From: Clostridiales bacterium
Lineage (GTDB): Bacteria; Bacillota; Clostridia; Caldicoprobacterales; DTU083
Length of the DNA stretch: 37,692 bases
Reading direction: 5' to 3'
Assembly (NCBI GenBank): GCA_012839095.1
Contig: DUOA01000092.1
Coordinates: forward strand, 1-37,692
Positions 6,313 through 13,979 of the stretch are shown piece after piece. Each line of letters opens with the position of its first letter. The first letter of the stretch is position 1. The notes under the pieces are model-generated. The model did not search any database. It was not told where the DNA came from and saw only the letters and a list, made by a program, of their open reading frames with translations. A program made the translations under genes and the position numbers.

Positions 6313-7692
6313 GGATTGATTGGGCCCGTATGTAAGATTGGTTTTCTCCGTTGAGCGCTTGTCTTCATTTGTTTTAAAGTTGAAGCAAAGCAGAAACTCT
6401 GTCTCATACTCATCGCTGCGGAAACTGATGACTCCCTGATTCCTCTGGGTCAGCTCATTTACTATATACAGCCCGTATCCCCGTTCTCCTTCCAATTTGT
6501 CTTTGGTTGAATATTTATATTCAAAAATATGTTTTTGATGAACTTCCGGGATTTTGCTTCCGTTATTGGAGATGGATATGCAGCATTGGTCGTCTTCCTC
6601 AAAGACGGAAAGGGAGACGATTTTCTTTTTATCGGGCGGATTCATCATTACGGCATCAAAGGCATTGTCCACAATGTTCCCTATTATGGTGGTCAGATCA
6701 ACGTCATCCACCGATATGTCCTCCAGAGTCCGTTCCACATCCACTTCAAAATAAATATCATTTTTGGCAGCAAGACTGTTTTTGACAGCCAGCAAGCCGT
6801 CGAGGTACTTGTTGCCGGTATTGTAAAAATGGAGTCCGACCGTGAGTTCATTGCCTGTCAGTTTAAGTGCATAGGTTCTGAACTCATCGATGGCCTCCAG
6901 ATCCCTCATGGTGCAAAGTGCAACCAGTGTGCTTATATGATTTTTGTAATCATGCTTCTCCTTTCTCACCGCATCAACAATCAGTTCCATGTGTTTGGAA
7001 TACTCCTGCTGAAGCTTCAGCTGGTTTTGAATATCCATCCATTTGATGCGTTCCTTTGTGTCGAGAACTCCAAGGAGAACCACCGAAAGGAACATGAGAC
7101 CGCTTATTATAAGTACAGCGGTATCATATATGTATTTTACAAGATTGCTGTAAAGCACACTTATTAAGAAAATAACCAGCGGAAGTAAGGTCACGGAAGA
7201 ATTCTTTGTTCTGAAATAGTGCTTCTCAAACAGAGCGGGCCTTAACTGAGGCCTGGCAAGCAGGATAAGGGCTGCGGTCTGAATGGGCCTTATTATCAGC
7301 AGGGCCTTCATCTGAAGCAGGTCATCAGCCATTGCTTCAGAAAAAGAAACTCCCATGAAATAAAGGACGGGTATGGAAACCAGTGTTTCTGAAATTCCAT
7401 AAATCAAAAATACAAGGATATTTGCTGTAATGGACAGATATAAGCTGGTCTTGGTTATATAGGATATAATTAAAATATTGAAAACAATATACACCAGTGT
7501 AAGGGGCAGCCCCCGGTAAGCTACTAAGAAATAGGACAATACCAGGTATAAAATGATATAGATCAATGATTGGTGCCAATGTTTCCGGATAAAATCCGGC
7601 ATTCCTACCATGTACAGATACAGAAACAGCAATGTGGCGCTTTCCAGAGCGATAAAAACAATCTGATTTATAAAAAACAGCAAAACATCCAT
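6307..7692 (-). CDS. AgrC-like membrane sensor histidine kinase (GHKL)
   Basis: This 461-residue kinase has six or seven membrane helices (about residues 1-210), a short coiled region, the phosphoacceptor motif EKHDYKNH (His about 247), the N box NIVDNAFDAV (about 339) and a G box ERGYGLYIVNEL. The SPOB-like H box and GHKL ATPase are those of AgrC/ComD-type kinases, which sense peptides and usually signal to LytTR response regulators. The start is ATG 7692 with GAGGGG seven bases upstream. No response regulator or pheromone gene is present in the window, so its partner must be elsewhere. Three 21-bp-spaced repeats resembling AgrA/ComE boxes lie upstream. The signal is unknown. Confidence 0.88.
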   Translation of the reverse strand: MDVLLFFINQIVFIALESATLLFLYLYMVGMPDFIRKHWHQSLIYIILYLVLSYFLVAYRGLPLTLVYIVFNILIISYITKTSLYLSITANILVFLIYGISETLVSIPVLYFMGVSFSEAMADDLLQMKALLIIRPIQTAALILLARPQLRPALFEKHYFRTKNSSVTLLPLVIFLISVLYSNLVKYIYDTAVLIISGLMFLSVVLLGVLDTKERIKWMDIQNQLKLQQEYSKHMELIVDAVRKEKHDYKNHISTLVALCTMRDLEAIDEFRTYALKLTGNELTVGLHFYNTGNKYLDGLLAVKNSLAAKNDIYFEVDVERTLEDISVDDVDLTTIIGNIVDNAFDAVMMNPPDKKKIVSLSVFEEDDQCCISISNNGSKIPEVHQKHIFEYKYSTKDKLEGERGYGLYIVNELTQRNQGVISFRSDEYETEFLLCFNFKTNEDKRSTEKTNLTYGPNQSL

Positions 7693-7731
7693 AGCATTAC
7701 CCCTCAGCCATTAATTTGGAAATGCCAGACA

Positions 7732-7807
7732 TTTATATCCATTCATCAAAACTTAAACTTACTGCAGCAACGCTGTACCATACTGTTTCAATTCTACAGG
7801 TTACTGT
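7732..7807 (-). promoter_or_regulatory. Triple LytTR-like operator and -10 box before kinase gene
   Basis: Read on the minus strand, ACAGTAACC (7799-7807), ACAGTATGG (7778-7786) and GCAGTAAGT (7757-7765) are direct repeats. Each starts exactly 21 bp after the last, with 12-bp gaps. LytTR regulators such as AgrA and ComE bind 9-bp direct repeats (AgrA consensus ACAGTTAAG) with 12-bp spacing. A TATAAA -10 (7732-7737) follows with no good -35, as expected for an activated promoter. Regulation of this kinase by a LytTR protein is inferred. Confidence 0.6.
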
Positions 7808-7854
7808 CAAATCCTCTTCAAATTTGAAAAAAATTCTATGATATGTAAATTTTA

Positions 7855-8793
7855 TCAGGCCTTTGATTTCTGGTCGGCCAGGGTATTGCGCTCCCAGAAT
7901 ACCCCCGAGGTATAACCCTGAATGGATGAATCCTGTTCAGCCATCTCCAGCCTCTTTTCAGCCCATATGCAGTACAGTTCATTCTGTTCTATACCAATAT
8001 ATTTTCTCCCCAGCTTTTTTGCAACCACGCTGGTTGTACCTGAGCCCAAAAAGGGATCCAGGATCAGATCTCCCGGCCGGGAACTGGCCAAAACCAGCTT
8101 GGCTATCAGCTTTTCCGGTTTTTGTGCAGGATGAGCGGTATTCTCAGGCATGGACCAGAAGGGGATGGTAATATCATCCCAGAAGTTGGACGGGCAGGTG
8201 TCCCTGTAATTGCCATTCCGGCTTTCAATCCAGTCCTTCGGTTTTCCGTTTTCCCTGTAGGGGGCAATTACCCTCCTGCGTATCATCACAGCATCCAGAT
8301 CGAATACAAATTGATTGGATACAGTTGCATACCAGATATCCTCCATGCCGTTTTTCCAGTTGGTTTTGGCACCCCTTCCCTTTTCCCGCTGCCAGGTAAT
8401 TCTGTTCCGAACAATTGTTTTTTCCATCAGCACCTGCCCGATGATCAGGCTGGACTGCCAATCGCAGCATACATATATGCTCCCGGTATCCTTCATCAAA
8501 GGCAGCAGCAGATTCAGCCAGCTTTCAGTATAGGATCGGTATTCCTCAGCTTTCTTTTTCTGAAACACCTTGCCATGATACTGCTTGGTCAGATTATAGG
8601 GGGGATCGACTATCATAAGATCTATGCTGCCAGGGGGAAGAAATGGGGCAACCTGAAACAAATCCCCGCAGATTGTTGAATTAATCAGCCGGTCTTTACA
8701 AACAGGCCTGTCAATTATTTTACACTTGTCCAGGTAATGCCTGCCTTCTTCTACACCGATATCAATGGTTTTGTTTCTGGGCGACTTTTTCAT
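7855..8793 (-). CDS. Orphan type II DNA (adenine-N6) methyltransferase, beta class
   Basis: This is a 312-residue site-specific DNA methyltransferase. The catalytic motif IV DPPYNL (about residues 63-68) precedes the AdoMet-binding motif I DPFLGSGTTSVVAKKLGRKY (about 245-264). That order defines the beta class, and DPPY favours adenine-N6 over cytosine-N4. A target-recognition region lies between, including IESRNGNYRDTC. No restriction endonuclease or specificity gene is nearby, so it looks like an orphan, possibly epigenetic, enzyme. It starts 23 bases after the B12-activation-like gene with GAGAGGA upstream, so it is probably the third gene of that operon. The recognition site cannot be read from the sequence. 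Confidence 0.9.
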   Translation of the reverse strand: MKKSPRNKTIDIGVEEGRHYLDKCKIIDRPVCKDRLINSTICGDLFQVAPFLPPGSIDLMIVDPPYNLTKQYHGKVFQKKKAEEYRSYTESWLNLLLPLMKDTGSIYVCCDWQSSLIIGQVLMEKTIVRNRITWQREKGRGAKTNWKNGMEDIWYATVSNQFVFDLDAVMIRRRVIAPYRENGKPKDWIESRNGNYRDTCPSNFWDDITIPFWSMPENTAHPAQKPEKLIAKLVLASSRPGDLILDPFLGSGTTSVVAKKLGRKYIGIEQNELYCIWAEKRLEMAEQDSSIQGYTSGVFWERNTLADQKSKA

Positions 8794-8816
8794 CCATGTC
8801 CTCTCCCGGGAATTTA

Positions 8817-9509
8817 TCAGTTCCCTGCAGCCTGATACTTTTCAGCATACAGACCGGGGCGATACTCAGCTCTCCTGTTGGGACAGCCTTCCCTGGGGCA
8901 GAGCCGGCAGCTTACAAAATCCGATTCAGTCTGAAAGAGTATTCCAGATGTGGACTTTATAGGCAGCATCAGACAGCTCTCGGTGAGCTCCACACCTACA
9001 GACTTCCTTACATCACCAAGAATCTGAAACAGTTCCCTTTGCTGGGAAATAGGCCAGTCCTCCAAAGAGCCCGGATGCATGGATCTGAACTTGCCCAGCC
9101 GGTACTCATTTTCCAGATGCTCGTAAAAATATTTCTGAGCTGCTGTGTGGGCCTGTTCCATGATCACAGCAGCCCAGTACTGCTCCAGCATATCTTCAAT
9201 GCCTTCTGCCCACTCATGCAGCTCTCTTCCGCAGGTGGCAACATATGGGAACACCCTGTTGATATCCGCAAAGTTTACCCGCATGATGCGGCTGCTCAGT
9301 CTGACGCCGTCTATTATCACATGATCATCCTGTTTATCATTTATGGATGACAGGGTATACACAACTTTCGGTCTGCCGATCTCCTCAGCTTCTTTAATCA
9401 TTTCCATAACCCGTGCGCCATCTTCATCATCGGGCTGTAGATGTATCCTCTTAAATAACAGGTTTCTGTCCACCCTGAATGGAATTTGATCCAAAACTAC
9501 ACGCTTCAT
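8817..9509 (-). CDS. Vitamin B12-dependent methionine synthase activation-domain-like protein
   Basis: This 230-residue protein resembles the stand-alone MetH activation-domain proteins of clostridia, which are thought to help reductive reactivation of cobalamin methyltransferases. Recognisable parts are the central helix ATCGRELHEWAEG, the block FRSMHPGSLEDWPISQQREL and GVELTESCLMLPIKSTSGI, which correspond to the AdoMet-binding part of the MetH activation domain. The C terminus has a cysteine cluster, CRLCPREGC, that could bind a metal or cluster. The start is ATG 9509 with AAAGGAGA seven bases upstream; the longer frame to 9563 lacks a site. No metH is in the window. It lies between the ZIP transporter and the DNA methyltransferase in one probable operon. 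Confidence 0.78.
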   Translation of the reverse strand: MKRVVLDQIPFRVDRNLLFKRIHLQPDDEDGARVMEMIKEAEEIGRPKVVYTLSSINDKQDDHVIIDGVRLSSRIMRVNFADINRVFPYVATCGRELHEWAEGIEDMLEQYWAAVIMEQAHTAAQKYFYEHLENEYRLGKFRSMHPGSLEDWPISQQRELFQILGDVRKSVGVELTESCLMLPIKSTSGILFQTESDFVSCRLCPREGCPNRRAEYRPGLYAEKYQAAGN

Positions 9510-9578
9510 TGCCAAGTCTCCTTTTGCTATGCATACTTCAACTTTATATGGCAATGTTATCACTATTCTGCGCCGACT

Positions 9579-10391
9579 TCAACCCAGTACAACATCAAGA
9601 AACATCATAATAACAAACCCAATCAGCAAGGCATGGGCCGCCAGTTTGGAATGCCCGTCGCTGTTCTGGCTTTCCGGAATGATTTCATGGGCTATGACAA
9701 AGAGCATGGCTCCCGCCGCAAAGGAGAGTGTAAAAGGAAGCAGAGGCCGTGCAATACGCACCAGACCGATACCCAGAAGCCCCCCCATGGGTTCCACCAG
9801 TCCGGTTGCCAGCGCAACCAGGAATGCCTTCCACTTTGGGAATCCCTCCCGAAGCAGGGGAAGGGCCACGGCAAGACCCTCAGGAAGATTTTGAAGCCCT
9901 ATTCCGATGGCAATAGTCAAACCATTGGCAATGTCTCCGTCTCCAAAACCAACTCCCACCGCCATTCCTTCCGGAAAATTATGAACGGTGACAGCCAGAA
10001 TAAAAATCCATACCCTCCTCAGGCTGGGCTGCATATTGAATAAACCGCTTCTCCTGCCGTTTATATCCATTGAATTGGCCATCAGATTGGTATTGGGAAA
10101 AAATTTATCTACCAAATCCAAAAATACTCCGCCGCTTAATATTCCAATTAAAACAATACCGGCTGCGTTTATTCCGCCCCCTGCCTTTTCCAGGGCCGGT
10201 ATTATAAGGCTGAAGGATGTGGCAGCCAGCATAACCCCTGCTGCCGCACCCAGCAAAGCATCCAGCAGCTTTTTGGGAACGTTCCCGGTAAAAAAAATAG
10301 GCAGTGCTCCCGCTCCGGTGGCCAGCCCCGCTGCCAGGCTTGCTATGATACCCACCCATATGATGTTGAATTGCATAAAATATTCTGCCAT
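9579..10391 (-). CDS. ZIP-family divalent metal transporter (GufA/ZupT-like)
   Basis: This is an integral membrane protein of 270 residues with about eight helices. ZIP proteins bring Zn2+, Fe2+, Mn2+ or related ions into the cytoplasm. The metal-binding helices are evident: VTVHNFPEGMAVGV (TM4) and IGLQNLPEGLAVALP (TM5). AAGAMLFVIAHEIIPE supplies further ligands near the C terminus. The loop after TM3 is short and not histidine-rich. The start is ATG 10391 with GGGGGCAG upstream. It is the first gene of a probable operon with the B12-activation-like gene (69 bp downstream) and the methyltransferase. The gap of about 220 bp upstream separates it from the terminator of the sugar locus. Confidence 0.9.
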   Translation of the reverse strand: MAEYFMQFNIIWVGIIASLAAGLATGAGALPIFFTGNVPKKLLDALLGAAAGVMLAATSFSLIIPALEKAGGGINAAGIVLIGILSGGVFLDLVDKFFPNTNLMANSMDINGRRSGLFNMQPSLRRVWIFILAVTVHNFPEGMAVGVGFGDGDIANGLTIAIGIGLQNLPEGLAVALPLLREGFPKWKAFLVALATGLVEPMGGLLGIGLVRIARPLLPFTLSFAAGAMLFVIAHEIIPESQNSDGHSKLAAHALLIGFVIMMFLDVVLG

Positions 10392-10543
10392 TCATCTGCC
10401 CCCTCACAAAATACTTGCCATTTTCATCATATGGGAATCAGGTGTACACTGTGAGTGCTGTCAATGTGTAACTATACTATGCAGGGCAGATGAAAAACAG
10501 AATGGCCTAAAACTGCTCTGTTTCAATAAGCAGCGGATAACTC

Positions 10544-10583
10544 CAAAAAATAAGAGAAACCGTCCGCTAAGGCCGGTTTCTCT
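10544..10583 (-). terminator. Terminator of the Gfo/Idh/MocA-TIM-barrel unit
   Basis: A ten-base-pair stem AGAGAAACCG/CGGTTTCTCT (10553-10562 with 10574-10583) is followed on the minus strand by TTATTTTTT. It lies 33 bases after the oxidoreductase stop codon. Confidence 0.9.
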
Positions 10584-10615
10584 GATGCTTTAATCTTAAG
10601 CATGGTTGGTGCAAT

Positions 10616-11779
10616 TTATAAACTGTCCACTTCTATCCACTGCTTCTCTTCAATGGAGGTTTCCACGGCTTCGAGTACCTGGGAACATTTGACGCCGTCG
10701 GTAAAGTCCGGATTGGCTTTCCTGCCCGTTGCAATGGCTTCAACGAACTCATAGAACTCATGCACAAAGGTATGCTCGTATCCTATTATGTGACCTGCCG
10801 GCCACCAGGCCTGCATATAGGGATGGCTGCCTTCCGTAGCCTGTATCAGGCGGAAGCCCTGAGTTCCCTCTTCATCATCGGCGTTGTAGTACTGCAGTTC
10901 ATTCATTCGCTCCAATTCGAAACGGACGCTGCCCTTGCTTCCGTTTATTTCAAAGGACATGCCGTTCCGATGCCCCTGTGCAAAACGGGTAGCTTCAATG
11001 GAACCAAGTGCCCCGTTTTTGAATTCTGCCAGGAAGAGGGTGGCATCATCCACCGTCACCTTGCCCATGGCAGCACTTTCCTGGGCCTTGGCACTAAGGC
11101 CTGTCATTTTCTCCACTATGGGACGTTCCTTGATAAAGGTCTTGCTCATTCCAATTACCTTATCAAAGTCTCCCACCAGGAACCGGGCCAGATCTATTAA
11201 ATGGGCGCCTAGATCACCCAGGGCTCCCGAACCGGCAACTTCCTTATCCAGCCTCCATACCAGCGGGAAATCGGGATCTACAATAAAATCCTGCAGGTAG
11301 AGGCCGCGGAAATGATAAATTGTTCCGAGTTTGCCTTCATCAATCAGCTTCTTTGCCAGCTGTACTGCGGGGGCAAAGCGGTAGTTGAAACCGATCTGGT
11401 GCCTGACACCGTTTGCTTCCGCTGCCTCCAGCATCTCCCTTGCATCCTTCAGGGTAAGGGCCAGGGGCTTTTCGCAGAATACATGCTTGCCTGCGTTTGC
11501 TGCTGCCAGGGCAATTTCCTTATGGACATTACTAGGTGCTGTAATGTCCACCATGTCTATGTCATCCCTCTGCACCAGTTTTTCCCACGAAGTTTCATAG
11601 CTCTCCCATCCGAACTGTTGGGCTGCCTGTTTTACCCATTCCTCGTCCCTGCCGCATATTGCTTTCATCCTTATATCCATGCTGGGTTCAAAGAACATCC
11701 CGACTCGCTGGAATGCATTGCTGTGGGCCTTGCCCATAAATTTATAACCTACGAGTCCGACATTGAGTATATCCTTCAT
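10616..11779 (-). CDS. Gfo/Idh/MocA-family sugar dehydrogenase
   Basis: This is a 387-residue NAD(P)-dependent oxidoreductase. The N-terminal Rossmann domain has GLVGYKFMGKAHSNAF, the conserved APSNVHKEIALAAANAGK and the catalytic-lysine motif CEKPLALT. The C-terminal alpha/beta domain has ALGDLGAHLIDLARFL, where Asp and His normally act in hydride transfer at a sugar hydroxyl. The tail WWPAGHIIGYEHTFVHEFYEF is typical of a clostridial subgroup of unknown substrate. The start is ATG 11779 with GGAGGTGA four bases upstream. It follows the TIM-barrel gene on the same strand, and a strong terminator lies after it. The pair could act on inositols or make and process 3-keto sugars. That is inference. 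Confidence 0.9.
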   Translation of the reverse strand: MKDILNVGLVGYKFMGKAHSNAFQRVGMFFEPSMDIRMKAICGRDEEWVKQAAQQFGWESYETSWEKLVQRDDIDMVDITAPSNVHKEIALAAANAGKHVFCEKPLALTLKDAREMLEAAEANGVRHQIGFNYRFAPAVQLAKKLIDEGKLGTIYHFRGLYLQDFIVDPDFPLVWRLDKEVAGSGALGDLGAHLIDLARFLVGDFDKVIGMSKTFIKERPIVEKMTGLSAKAQESAAMGKVTVDDATLFLAEFKNGALGSIEATRFAQGHRNGMSFEINGSKGSVRFELERMNELQYYNADDEEGTQGFRLIQATEGSHPYMQAWWPAGHIIGYEHTFVHEFYEFVEAIATGRKANPDFTDGVKCSQVLEAVETSIEEKQWIEVDSL

Positions 11780-11848
11780 GACATCACCTCCGTGTCATTA
11801 TGTACAAGACTTGATAATGTATGCTTACATTTACTTAAGCTTAACGAC

Positions 11849-12814
11849 TTAAGCCCAGAACATCTCCCCTGTCTCCTCAAAGACCAGTACTTCCTTCAGG
11901 AAAGAAATAGCTTTCTGCAGCCCTTCCTGCCCGGACATGAGGCTGTCTTCATGCTCGATGCTGATAACATCGTCATAGCCTGCCATTCTCAGATTGCTGA
12001 TTATGTCCTTCCAAAGCTGATAGTCATGACCGTAACCAACCGAACGGAAAATCCAGGAACGATTGATTTCATCGCCATAGTGTTTGGTATCCAATACACC
12101 GTTTACAGCGGTATTCAAGGGGTCAACCTTGGTATCCTTGGCGTGGAAATGATAGATGGCCTTGCCCAGCTTCCGGATGGCTGCCACAGGATCTATACCC
12201 TGCCAGAATAAATGGCTGGGATCGAAATTGGCTCCCAGAGTGTCTCCAACGGCCTCCCGTATTTTCAGCATGGTTTCGGGATTGTAGACGCAAAAGCCCG
12301 GATGCATTTCGAAGCAGATCTTATTGACACCATGATCAGCGGCAAAAGCAGCAGCCTTCTTCCAGTAGGGAATAAGTACTTCATTCCATTGATAGTCCAA
12401 TATTTTCAGGAAGTCATCCGGCCAGGGACAGGTAACCCAGTTGGGATATGCAGCACCTGGACTGTCACCTGGGCAGCCCGAGAAGGTAATGACCTTTTCA
12501 AGGCCCAATTTCTCAGCCAGTAAAACCGTCTTTTCAAAATCAGAATGAAACTTATCTGCCACTTCCTTTTGAGGATGAACAGGATTGCCATGACAGCTGA
12601 GTGCATTAATCTCAAGGTTGTATTTCTCTGCCAGGCCCTTAAGTTCCCGGATTTTGCCGTCATCGGCCAGCAGTTCATCAGGGTTGGCATGGGCAGTTCC
12701 CGGGTAACCACCGGTCCCGATTTCAACGGCCTGAACACCGGATTCCGATAAGTACCTGAATGCTTCTTCTACGCTTTGTCCGCCTAAAACAACGGTAAAT
12801 ACACCTAACTTCAT
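11849..12814 (-). CDS. Sugar phosphate isomerase/epimerase-like TIM-barrel protein
   Basis: This protein (321 residues) belongs to the xylose-isomerase-like TIM-barrel superfamily (AP endonuclease 2 fold), typical of sugar isomerases, epimerases, inosose dehydratases and 3-keto-glycoside lyases/hydratases. Metal-ligand candidates sit at strand ends: AVEIGTGG, ICFEMHPGF, GANFDPSHLFWQGID, YHFHAKDT and ISIEHEDSLM, which together provide the usual Glu/Asp/His/Glu set. The start is ATG 12814 with AAGGAG eight bases upstream. It is 70 bases ahead of the Gfo/Idh/MocA gene and downstream of an AraC regulator. The exact reaction is not recognisable. Confidence 0.87.
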   Translation of the reverse strand: MKLGVFTVVLGGQSVEEAFRYLSESGVQAVEIGTGGYPGTAHANPDELLADDGKIRELKGLAEKYNLEINALSCHGNPVHPQKEVADKFHSDFEKTVLLAEKLGLEKVITFSGCPGDSPGAAYPNWVTCPWPDDFLKILDYQWNEVLIPYWKKAAAFAADHGVNKICFEMHPGFCVYNPETMLKIREAVGDTLGANFDPSHLFWQGIDPVAAIRKLGKAIYHFHAKDTKVDPLNTAVNGVLDTKHYGDEINRSWIFRSVGYGHDYQLWKDIISNLRMAGYDDVISIEHEDSLMSGQEGLQKAISFLKEVLVFEETGEMFWA

Positions 12815-12922
12815 TGAAAACACTCCTTCTCTTATTATTTAATTGCTGTTTTTCTGCTATTCTTATTATTCTTCAAATCAGAAGAAAATCCTTCATTAAA
12901 TAACACATATGATTCCAATAAA

Positions 12923-13852
12923 CTACCTCCAATACTTTCTGAACTTAAGCGGTGTTATGTTTTCGTGCTTCTTAAAGGTCTGAATAAAATGGGAGGCATT
13001 CTCGAAGCCTACTCTTTGCGCGATTTCATAAACCGGCAGGGCTGTTTCCTTCAGCATGGCTTTGCCCTGACTCAGACGGTATTTGATCAGATACTCATTG
13101 GGACTGTAGCCGGTATAAAGCTTGAACTGCCTGGATAAGTAGAATTTGCTTATGCACAGTTCTTCAGCCAGTTCATCCAGGGCAATCGGTTTCTGATACC
13201 GGTTCTCTATGATAGATACAGCCTTCTGAATCGTAGAAGGGATACCTCCGTCATTTTTTCTGCTGCTGACTGTCAGCAGCAATTCGGTTAAGATCTGTAT
13301 CAGAAGACAGGAGGTCCTGATATCGATACACTCATCATTATCCAGCAGGAGGCGGTGTATCTGAGAAATATGCTCAGGTATTTGGCTGGATGAGTCTATG
13401 GGAATGACAGGACCGGTATTATTCAGGATCTGATGAACATAGCCCCTGCTTTCACTGCCGTTAAAATGAATCCAGTCGAATATCCATATATTCTCCTCCG
13501 AAGTGCTCCGGGCCGAACCCGATACTTCCCTCCCGGTGCTGCCGGAATCAGCTTTCTGTTTTGAATCGGTTCCATATACCTGTTCCTCTCTGCAGTCAAT
13601 AATGCAGACAGTGCCGGGACTCAAGGAATATACCTGATTTCTGTAGCTGAGGGTACCAAAACCGTCAATGGTGTAAATAAGCAGCATAGAATCATAGTCA
13701 CTGCGCCGGGTACAGTATTCAGACCCGTTTTTGAAATGCCCTGCCGATTGCAGGTAATAGAACAAGGACTTGGATACCATGCTGGGAGTATGTTCCTTGC
13801 TCCAGGAATTATCAAGCAGATGCATAGTAATATTCAATGTATCATCCCCCAT
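12923..13852 (-). CDS. AraC-family transcriptional regulator with cupin sensor domain
   Basis: The C-terminal 100 residues are a double helix-turn-helix AraC domain: ELAEELCISKFYLSRQFKLY and then YEIAQRVGFENASHFIQTFK. The N-terminal half is a cupin-like sugar-sensing domain (FGTLSYRNQVYSLSPGTVCI). An odd Ser/Gly-rich charged insertion (about residues 96-120) interrupts the cupin between two strands; the domain would be continuous without it. The gene is divergent from the UroD-like gene and upstream of the TIM-barrel and dehydrogenase genes, its probable targets. The frame opens with ATG 13852, but TTG 13837, eight bases after GGGGG, is an equally plausible start. Confidence 0.9.
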   Translation of the reverse strand: MGDDTLNITMHLLDNSWSKEHTPSMVSKSLFYYLQSAGHFKNGSEYCTRRSDYDSMLLIYTIDGFGTLSYRNQVYSLSPGTVCIIDCREEQVYGTDSKQKADSGSTGREVSGSARSTSEENIWIFDWIHFNGSESRGYVHQILNNTGPVIPIDSSSQIPEHISQIHRLLLDNDECIDIRTSCLLIQILTELLLTVSSRKNDGGIPSTIQKAVSIIENRYQKPIALDELAEELCISKFYLSRQFKLYTGYSPNEYLIKYRLSQGKAMLKETALPVYEIAQRVGFENASHFIQTFKKHENITPLKFRKYWR

Positions 13853-13880
13853 GGCAATATTCTTATATTTTTAGGCAACA

Positions 13881-13916
13881 AATAGTAATGATTTTGCATT
13901 GTTATTTATATATAAT
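13881..13916 (+). promoter_or_regulatory. Inverted repeat next to TATAAT in the AraC/UroD divergent region
   Basis: AATAGTAATG (13881-13890) and CATTGTTATT (13897-13906) form an imperfect ten-base inverted repeat around ATTTTG. A perfect TATAAT (13911-13916) follows, 63 bases before the UroD-like start. No good -35 is present. The repeat may be the operator of the AraC regulator encoded on the other strand. Confidence 0.4.
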
Positions 13917-13979
13917 GATAGCATGAAAAGAATATATTAACAAACGGTATGAAAAAAGGGCTTAGTGAGGAGATGAAGC

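Noticed and set aside
11312-12211. 299-codon open frame on the plus strand
   Set aside because: It is antisense to the dehydrogenase and TIM-barrel genes, spans both, and lacks a start site.
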